Source: Orcinus orca (taxonomy: Eukaryota; Chordata; Mammalia; Artiodactyla; Delphinidae). From it: a DNA stretch of 64,000 bases. The translations under genes and the position numbers were made by a program. This document shows, one piece after another, positions 55,856-64,000 of the stretch. The notes under the pieces were generated by a model that worked only from the letters and a program-made list of their open reading frames with translations, had not been told where the DNA came from and made no database searches. The stretch is taken from the NCBI RefSeq assembly GCF_937001465.1, contig NC_064561.1:21207209-21271208 (forward strand), written 5' to 3'. Within the stretch, counting starts at the first letter, position 1, and each line of letters begins with the position of its first letter.

Positions 55856-58800
55856 TTAGATTCCATATATATGTGTTAGCATATGGGATTTGTTTTTCTC
55901 TTTCTGACTTACTTCACTTTGTATGACAGACTCTAGGTCCATCCACCTCACTATGAATAACTCAATTTCGTTTCTTTTTACAGCTGAGTAATATTCCATC
56001 GTATATATGTGCCACATCTTCATTATCCATTCATCTGTCGCTGGACACTTAGGATGCTTCCATGTCCTGGCTATTGTAAATAGAGCTTCAAAGAACATTC
56101 TGGTACATGTCTCTTTTTGAATGATGATTTTTCAGGGTATATGCCCAGCAGTGGGATTGCTGGGTCGTATGGTAGTCCTATTTTTAGTTTTTTAAGGACC
56201 CGACATACGGTTCTCCATAGTGACTGTATCAATTTACATTCCCACCAACAGTACAAGAGTGTTCCCTTTTCTCCACACCCTCTCCAGCATTTATTGTTTG
56301 TAGATTTTTTTGATGATGGCCATTCTGACCGGTGTGAGGTGATACCTCATTGCACTTTTGATTTGCATTTCTCTAATGATTAGTGATGTTGAACATCCTT
56401 TCATGGGTTTGTTGTCAATCTGTATATTTTCTTTGGAGAAATGTCTGTTTAGGGCTTCTGCCCATTTTGGGATTGGCTTGTTTGTTTTTTTGATGTTGAG
56501 CTGCATGAGCTGCTTGTATATTTTGAGATTAATCCTTTGTCAGTTTCTTCATTTGCAAATATTTTCTCCCATTCTCAGGATTGTCTTTTCATCTTGTTTA
56601 TGGTTTCCTTTGCTGTGCAAAAGCTGTTAAGTTTCATTAGGTCCCATTTGTTTATTTTTGTTTTTATTTCCATTTCTCTAGGAGGTGGGTCAAAAAGGAT
56701 CTTGCTGTGATTTATGTCATAGAGTATTCTGCCTATGTTTTCCTCTAAGAGTTTTATAGCGTCTGGTCTTACATTTAGGTCTTTAATCCATTTTGAGTTT
56801 ATTTTTGTGTATGGTGTTAGGGAGTGTTCTAATTTCATTCTTTTAAATGTAGCTGTCCAGTTTTCCCAGCACCATTATTGAAGAGGCTGTCTTTTTTCCA
56901 TTGTATATTCTTGCCTCCTTTATGAAAAATAAGGTGACCATATGTGCGTGGGTTTCTCTCTGGGCTTTCTATCCTGATCCATTGATGTATATTTCTGTCT
57001 TTGTGCCAGTACCATACTGTCTTGGTTACTGTACCTTTGTAATATAGTCTGAGGCCTGGGAGCGTAATTCCTCTAGCTCTGTTTTTCTTTCTCAAGATTG
57101 CTTTTGGTATTCAGGGTCTTTTGTGTTTCCATACAAATTGTGAAATTTTTTGTTCTAATTCTGTGGAAAATGCCGTTGGTAGTTGGATAGGTATTGCATT
57201 GAATCTGTAGATTGCCGTGGGTAGTATTGTCATTTTCACAATGTTGATTCTTCCAATCCAAGAACATGGTATATCTCTCCATCTGTTTGTATCATGTTTA
57301 ATTTCTTTCCTCAGTGTCTTACCGTTTTCTGCATAAAGGTCTTTTGTCTCCTTAGGTAGGTTTATTCCTAGGTATTTTATTCTTTTTGTTGCAGTGTTAA
57401 ATGGGAGTGTTTCCTTAATTTGTGTTTCAGATTTTTCATTATTAGTGTATAGGAATGCAAGAGATTTCTGTTCATTTATTTTGTATCCTGGTATATAACC
57501 AGATTCATTTATTAGCTCTAGTAGTGTTCTGGTAGCATCTTTAGGATTCTCTATATATAGTATCATGTCATCTGCAAACAGTGACAGCTTTACTTCTTCT
57601 TTTCCAATTCGGATTCCTTTTATTTCTTTTTCTTCTCTGATTTCTGTGGCTAGAACTTCCAAAACTATGTTGAATAATAGTGGTGAGAGTGAACAACCGT
57701 GTCTTGTTCCTCATCTTAGAGGAAATGGTTTCAGTTTTTCACCATTGAAAACGGTGTTGGCTGTGGGTTTGTCATATATGGCCTTTATTATGTTGAGGCA
57801 AGTTCCCTCTATGCCTACTTTCTGGAGGGTTTATATCGTAAATGGGTGTTGAATTTTGTGGAAAGCTTTTCCTGCATCTATTGAGATGATCATATGGTTT
57901 TTCTCCTTCTGTGTGTTAATATGGTTTATCACATTGATTGATTTGCATATATTGAAGAATGCTTTCATTCCTGGGATAAACCCCACTTGATCATGGTGTA
58001 GGATCCTTTTAATGTGCTGTTGGATTCTGTTTGCTAGTATTTTGTTGAGGATGTTTTCATCTATGTTCATCAGTGATATTGGCCTGTAGTTTTCTTTCTT
58101 TGTGACATCTTTGTCTGGTTTTGGTATCAGGGTGATGGTGGCCTCGTAGAATGAGTTTGGGAATGTTTCTCCCTCTGCTGTATTTTGGAAGAGTTTGAGA
58201 AGGATAGGTGTTAGCTCTTCTCTAAATGTTTGCTAGAACTCGCCTGTGAAACCATCTGGTCCTGGGCTTTTGTTTGTTGGAAGATTTTTAATCATGGTCT
58301 CTATTTCAGTGCTTCTGATTGGTGTCTTTATATTTTCTATTTCTTCCTAGTTCAGTCTCAGAAGGTTGTGCATTTCTAAGAATTTGTGTGTTTCTTCCAG
58401 GTTGTCCATTTTATTGGCATAGAGTTGCTTGTAGTGATCTCTCATGATCCATTGTATTTCTGCAGTGTCTTTTGTTACTTCTCCTTTTTCATTTCTAATG
58501 CTATTGATTTGAGTCTTCTTCCTTTTTTTCTGAATGAGTCTGGCTAATGGTTTATCAATTTTGTTTATCTTCTCAAAGAACCAGCTTTTAGTTTTATTGA
58601 TTTTTGCTTTCGTTTCCTTCATTTGTTTTTCATTTATTTCTGATCTGATTTTTATGATTTCTTTCCTTCTGCTAACTTTGGGGGTTTTTTTGTTCTTCTT
58701 TCCCTATTTGCTTTAAGTGTAAGGTTAGATTGTTCATTTGAGTTGTTTCTTCCTTCTTGAGGTAGGCTTGTATTGCTATAAACTGCCCTCTTACAACTGC

Positions 58801-59670
58801 TTTTGCAGCATCCCGTAGGTTTTGCGTCATCGTGTTTTCATTGTCATTCGTTTCTAGGTATTTTTTGATTTCTTCAGTGATCTCTTGGTAATTTAGTAAC
58901 ATATTGTTTAGCCTCCATGTTTTTGTATTTTTTACAGTTTTTTTCCTGTAATTGATAGCTAGTCTTGTAGCATTATGGTCAGAATAGGTACTTGGTATGA
59001 TTTTAATTTTCTTACATTTACCAGGGCTTGACTTGTGACAAGTCAATATATGATCTATCCTGGAGAATGTTCCATGAGCACTTGAGAAGAAAGTGTATTC
59101 TGTTCTTTATGAAGGAATGTTCTATAAATATCAATTAAGTCCATCTTGTTTAATGTGTCATTTAAAGCTTGTGTTTCCTTATTTATTTTCATTTTGGATG
59201 ATCTGTCCTTTGGTGAAAGTGGGGTGTTTAAAGTCCCCTCCTATGATTGTGTTACTGTTGATTTCCCCTTCTATGGCTGTTAGCATTTGCCTTATGTATT
59301 GAGGTGCTCCTATTTTAGGTGCATAAATATTTACAATTGTTATATCTTCTTCTTGGATTGATCCCTTGATCATTATGTAGTGTCCTTCTTTGTCTCTTGT
59401 AATAGTCTTTATTTTAAAGTCTATTTAGTCTGATATGAGAATTGCTATTCCAGCTTTCTTTTGATATCCATTTGCATGGAATATCTTTTTCCATCCCCTC
59501 ACTTTCAGTCTGTATGTGTCCCTAGTATGTGTCTGAAGTGGTTCCTTTGTAGACAGCATATATAGGGGTCTTGTTTTTGTGTCCATTCAGCCAGTCTATG
59601 TCCTTTGGTTGGAGCATTTAATTCATTTACATTTAAGGTAGTTATTGATATGTATGTTCCTATTCCCACT
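55856..59670 (-). pseudogene. L1 ORF2 (endonuclease/reverse transcriptase), broken
   Basis: Fragments in order on the minus strand. The endonuclease region includes MIKGSIQEEDITIVNIYAPK (59179-59373). The reverse transcriptase includes SLFADDMILY, with the catalytic FADD at 57568-57579 (frame 57111-57662). The C-terminal segments include LKIGLPYDPAIPLLGIYP (56071-56256) and the last piece at 55856-56098. At least eleven separate open pieces show repeated frameshifts and stops. Confidence 0.92.
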
Positions 59671-59699
59671 TTCTTAATTCTTTTGGGTTTGCTATTGGA

Positions 59700-60620
59700 G
59701 GTTTCTTCCTTCTCTTGTGTTTCCTATCTAGAGAATTTCCTTTAGCATTTGTAATAAAGCTGGTTTTGTGGTGCTGAATTCTCTTAGCCTTGGCTTGTCT
59801 GTAAAGGTTTTAATGTCTCCGTCGAATCTGAATGAGATCCTTGCTGGGTAGAATTATCTTGGTTGTAGGTTTTTCCCTTTCATCACTTTGAATATGTCTT
59901 GCCACTCCCTTCTGGCTTGCAGAGTTTCTGCTGAAAGGTCAGTTGTTAACCTTATGGGGATTCCCTTGTATGTTATGTGTTGTTTTCCCTTGCTGCTTTT
60001 AATATTTTTTCTTTGTATTTAATTTTCGATAGTTTGATTAATATGTGTCTTGGCATGTTTCTCCTTGGATATTTCCTGTATGGCACTGTCTGCGCTTCCT
60101 GGACTTGATTGCTTATTTCCTTTCCCATATAAGGGAAGTTTCCAACTGTATTCTCCTCAAATATTTTCTCAGTTCCTTTCTTTTTCTCTTCTTCTTCTGC
60201 GACCCCTATAATTCGAATGTTGGTGTGTTTAATGTTGTCCCAGAGGTCTCTGAGACTGTCCTCAATTCTTTTTATTCTTTTTTCTTTATTCTGCTCTGCA
60301 GTAGTTATTTCTACTATTTTATCTTCCAGGTCACTTTTCTGTTCTTCTGCCTCAGTTATTCTGCTATTGATTCCTTACAGAGAATTTTAAATTTCATTTA
60401 TTGTGTTCTTCATCATTGTTTGTTTGCTCTTTAGTTCTTCTAGGTCCTTGTTAAACGTTTGTTGTATTTTCTCCATTCTATTTCCAAGCTTTTGGCTCAT
60501 CTTTACTATGATTACTCTGAGTTCTTTTTCAGGTGGACTGCCTATTTCCTCCTCATTTGTTTGGTCTGGTGGGTTTTTTCCTTGTTCCTTCATCTGCTGT
60601 GTATTTCTCTGTCTTCTCAT
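59700..60620 (-). pseudogene. L1 ORF1 (RNA-binding protein), broken
   Basis: Begins MRRQRNTQQMKEQGKNPPDQ at 60620 with the coiled-coil-like stretch MSQKLGNRMEKIQQTFNKDL. A premature TAA follows after about 78 codons, near 60384. The open frame extends upstream of this ATG to 60812, but that part is 5' untranslated sequence. The rest of ORF1 is recognisable only in pieces toward 59700. Confidence 0.85.
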
Positions 60621-61136
60621 TTTGCTTAACTTACTGTGTTTGGGGTCTCCTTTTTGCAGGCTGCAGGTTCGTAGTTCCTGCTGTTTTTGGTGTCTGCCCC
60701 CAATGGCTAAGGTAGGTTCAGTGGGTTGTGTAGGCTTCCTGGTGGATGGGAGTGGTGCCTGTGTTCTGGTGGATGAGGCTGCATCTTGTCTTTCAGGTGG
60801 GCAGGACCGCATCCTGTGGTGTGTTTTGGGGTGTCTGTGACCTTATTATGATTTTAGGCAGCCTGTGTGCTAATGGGTGGGGTTATGTTCCTCTCTTGCT
60901 AGTTGTTTGGCATAGGGTTTCCAGCACTGTAGCTTGCTGGTCGTTGAGTGGAGCTGGGTGTTAGCGTTTAGATGGAGATCTCTGGGAGAGCTTTCGCCTT
61001 TTGATATTATGTGGTGCTGGGGGGGGTCTCTCGTGGACCAATATCCTGAACTTGGCTCTCCTGCCTCAGAGGCACAGGCCTGACACCCTTCAGAGCACCA
61101 AGACCCTGTCAGCCACACGGCTCAGAACAAAAGGGA

Positions 61137-61262
61137 GAAAAAAAGAAAGAAAGTAAAAAATAAAATAAAGTTATTAAAATAAAAGATAAAAAAATATTAA
61201 AATTTTTAAAAAATTAAAAAGTAATTTAAAAAAAGAAAGAAAGAAAGAAGAGAGCAACCAAA
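61137..61262. repeat. A-rich low-complexity tract in the L1 5' region
   Basis: AAAGAAAGAAAG and AATAAAAT type repeats on the + strand (a T-rich tract on the L1 strand), within the L1 5' untranslated region. Confidence 0.88.
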
Positions 61263-62527
61263 CCAAAAAAGAAATCCACCAATGATAACAAGCCCTATAA
61301 ACTATACTAAAAAGCAAAGAAACAAAAGACGTACAGACAGAACCATAGGACAAATGGTATAAGCAAAGCTATACAGACAAAATCACAGAAAGTCCACCGC
61401 CTCAATTTTGGGATGATTCATTGTCTATTCAGGTATTCCACTGCTGGGATAGATTGCCCTTTTTCTTCTTTGTTTGCACAGCTCCTGGGGCTCAGCTTTG
61501 GATTTGGCCCCACCTCTGCATGTAGGTCACCGGAGGGCGTCTTTTCTTCACCCAGACAGTACAGGGTTAAAGGAGCAGCTGCTTCGGGGGCTCTGGCTCA
61601 CTCAGGCCGGAGGGAGGGTGGGGTACGGAGTGCGGGGCGAGCCTGCTGCAGCAGAGGCCAGCGTCATGTTGCACCAGCCTGAGGCGCGCCGTGCGTTCTC
61701 CCGCGGAAGTTGTCCCTGGAATTCGTGACCCTGGCAATGGCGGTCTGCAAAGGCTCCCGGGAGGGGAAGTGTGGACAGTGGCTTGTGCTTTCACACAGGA
61801 TTCTTGGTGGCTGCAGCAGCAGCCTTAGCATCTTATGCCTGTTTCTGGGGTCCGCGCTGATAGCCGCGGCTCACGCCCGTCTCTGGAGCTCGTTTCGGCA
61901 GTGCTTTATTAATCCCCTCTCCTTGTGCACCCCGAAACAGTGGTGTCTTGCCTCTTAGGCAGATCCAGACATTTTCCTGGACTCCCTCCCAGCTAGCTGT
62001 GGCACACTAGCCCCCTTCAGCCTGTGTTCACGCAGCCAACCCCAGTCCTCTCCCTGGGATCTCACCTCTGAAGCCCGAGCCTCAGCTCCCAGCCCCCACC
62101 TGCCCTGGCAGGTGAGCAGAGAAGCCTCTGAGGCTGGTGAGTGCTGGTCAGCACCGATCTGTGCGGGATGCTCTCCGCTTTGCCCTTCGCACCCCTGTTG
62201 CTGTGCTCTCCTCCGTGTCTCCAAAGCTTCCCCCCACCCACTGCTCCCTGTCTCTACCAGTGAAGGGGCTTCATAGTGTGTGGAAACTTTTCCTCCTTCA
62301 CAGCTCCCTCCCAGAGGTGCAGGTCCCATCCCTATTCTTTTGTCTCTGTTTTTTCTTTTGCCCTACGCAAGTACGTGGGGAGTTTTTTGCCTTTTGGGAA
62401 GTCTGAGGTCTTCTGCCAGTGTTTAGTAGGTGTTCTGTAGTTGTTCCACATGTAGATGTATTTGTAGAGAGGAAGGTGATCTCCACGTCTTACTCCTCTG
62501 CCATCTTGAAGGTTCATTCATATTTTA

Positions 62528-63425
62528 AATACTCTTCAGAGCACAATTTTTTAACTTTTATTTCTCTAAACATAATTATTTAATAATTAAGAGGTATCAA
62601 AATATTACAGTTGGTTTTTCTTGTCATTCTGTTTGTTTGTTTGATCCCATATTGTATCTTGGAGATTTGGGGGCAACTTATATTCTGTAGCAGTATACAG
62701 TATATATGCACAATGTTTTAAAAATCTGATGTATAAATATTGAGTTTTACTGTCACCTAGATGGCAGATGTGCAAAAAATAAATTCATTAAAATATTTCT
62801 AAGGTCCTGGTTTTAAAATAGGGAGCACTTTCTCAATGTTCATGTCCTCACATAGTCATAAAGTTTCCTACTTTAACAAAAGTCACTTGGTTCTCTGTGC
62901 ACCAATGAACTTGAATGTTAAATTTACAAGTTCATGCTAATGTGTTCTCTGCTAAATTTGGGAAATTTTCTTTTTGTGTATCCATTGATATTTCACTATT
63001 TATCATGGTGGTGTAAATGCTTGGGTTAGCTTGACCTAATGGCATCCAAATTCATGGAAATGAATATGGAAATGGGACAACATAATTAAATATCGCAATT
63101 AATGGGCTTGATGCTCCTATTTCATTCTTCACAGAATCATATTAAAAGTAGGGTTTTTTTTTACGTAAGACTTGGTTCTATATATAGTTCAGCCAGAAGT
63201 AAAATTATTCCTAAATCACCCTGTCTCTCAACCTAATGCATCAGCTTCAGCCTGTACACATGACAGTCAGACCTTGATTGGCTTTTTTCTCTTCCAACTG
63301 GTGGTGTAGACAGCAAACAGGAACCCTGTCTGAGAAGAGTTTGTGTATAGACCCAGAGAAAACTTTTAACATGGCACTGTTGTTTATGTTATGATCAACC
63401 AAATTTATTGATCCAGTCATTTATT
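62528..63425. other. Intron 1 unique AT-rich DNA
   Basis: No gene or named repeat supported. Confidence 0.45.
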
Positions 63426-63770
63426 TATTTGTTCTTACAAAGTCCTGTATTCATCCATCCATCACATTTCGTGAATACTTACCATGCACCAAATACTGAA
63501 AGTACAGTAATAAGCAAAACAGACATAGCCCACGTAGTCCCGGATTTCATAATTTGGAAAGCACAGCTGGACTAGAGTTACCCTTAGGAAAAATACGTTC
63601 AAATATAATTAATCACACAAATATGTGAAATGAATAATAAACATATGATGCTGTAAAAGCAACGAGACCCAGTATTTTCAGGAGGTCAAAGAAAGGCTTT
63701 TTTGTGTCAGTGCCATTTGAACTGAGATGGGAAGGACGCATTAACTAAACAATGGCGGTGATGGGGAAAG
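63426..63770 (-). repeat. L2-like fragment
   Basis: ATTCATCCATCCATCACATT, GAATACTTACCATGCACCAA, TACAGTAATAAGCAAAACAG, then GGTCAAAGAAAGGCTTTTTTG: the order of the reversed ancient L2-type repeat also suspected at 232 and 33432. Confidence 0.5.
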
Positions 63771-63774
63771 TAAT

Positions 63775-63945
63775 CACTAGCTATCTGACCTCAGACAGGT
63801 TACTTAACCAGTTTATGCATCAGTTTTCTCATCTATCAAATGACAAGATTAATAGTACCTACTTTATAGGGTCTGGTGAGGATTTGGTAAGAGTTTAGGA
63901 CTATGTTCACTACATGGACTCTATGTAAATATTACATACTGTTGT
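63775..63945 (+). repeat. MIR element
   Basis: CTAGCTATCTGACCTCAGAC, AGGTTACTTAACCAGTTTAT, CATCAGTTTTCTCATCTATC, GGTCTGGTGAGGATTTGGTA: clear forward MIR. Confidence 0.9.
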
Positions 63946-64000
63946 TACATGGCATTTTTACCCATAGTTTGCTAAGTTAGAAACATACTGAAGAAAATAA

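Larger units (their letters stand above)
55456..62513 (-). mobile_element. Essentially full-length L1, antisense to GRM7, coding-dead
   Basis: About 7.06 kb between matching TSDs. Read on the minus strand: a 5' end AAGATGGCAGAGGAGTAAGA at 62510-62491, a GC-richer 5' untranslated region to about 60621, ORF1 from an ATG at 60618-60620, ORF2 from about 59670 to 55856, then the 3' untranslated region and a T/ATTT-rich tail. Orientation is opposite to GRM7. Multiple stops and frame breaks show it cannot encode its proteins. It is younger-looking than the L1 block at 42-46 kb. Confidence 0.95.
5239..64000 (+). other. GRM7: GRM7 intron 1 (5' part; exon 2 not reached)
   Basis: No reading frame downstream resembles the next GRM7 segment (IPQISYASTAPELS in the family), so the whole remainder is inferred to be intron 1, which is very long in mammals. 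It is dominated by transposable elements. The full-length L1 and the other large L1 fragments lie antisense to the gene, while the CpG-rich retrocopy and three young CHR SINEs lie in sense. Confidence 0.85.

Noticed and set aside
57111..57662. 183-residue reverse-transcriptase frame as an active L1
   Set aside because: Only one intact piece among many broken ones; ORF1 has a premature stop and ORF2 is split into at least eleven parts.
61413..62406. GC-richer region with several frames on both strands, resembling a gene start
   Set aside because: It is the 5' untranslated region of the antisense full-length L1, whose 5' terminus is at about 62513.

Overview
The window is mammalian nuclear DNA, most probably from a cetacean (a toothed whale or dolphin is my best guess). 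It carries several tRNA-derived SINEs of the CHR type that begin GGCTTCCCTGGTGGCGCAG, the youngest well preserved, together with cetartiodactyl-type L1 elements. I saw no BovB/Bov-tA clutter, which argues against a ruminant.

Only one protein-coding exon is visible: exon 1 of GRM7 (metabotropic glutamate receptor 7) on the + strand at 4720-5238. It encodes residues 1-173 (signal peptide and the start of the ligand-binding Venus-flytrap domain) and ends in phase 0 at a GT splice donor. About 4.7 kb of upstream DNA, with a CpG-island promoter, precedes it. Everything from 5239 to 64000 is the first part of the very long first intron; exon 2 is not reached.

The exon holds the most interesting signals. 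Compared with the human protein as I remember it, the very conserved residue Arg78, which contacts ligand in this receptor family, is Gly. The Asn98 glycosylation sequon is lost, and a new sequon appears at Asn48. Glu73 is Lys and His58 is Tyr. A long upstream ATG frame with a strong start context overlaps the receptor start out of frame.

The intron is mostly a mosaic of transposable elements. At 9528-10592 lies a GC- and CpG-rich insert with the marks of L1-mediated retrotransposition: a TT/AAAA target site, a 16-bp target-site duplication (TSD) and an A-rich 3' end. It looks like a retrocopy of the unspliced 5' end of an unidentified housekeeping-type gene. Then come a 5'-truncated antisense L1 with a nested SINE (20924-23254), a layered antisense L1 block (42050-46140) holding two CHR SINEs and younger L1 pieces, and an essentially full-length but coding-dead antisense L1 (about 55456-62513). 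Many ancient MIR, L2-like, MER5A and LTR-like relics fill the rest. No tRNA, rRNA or CRISPR and no second protein-coding gene could be supported, and I found no evidence of an unknown multi-gene system.
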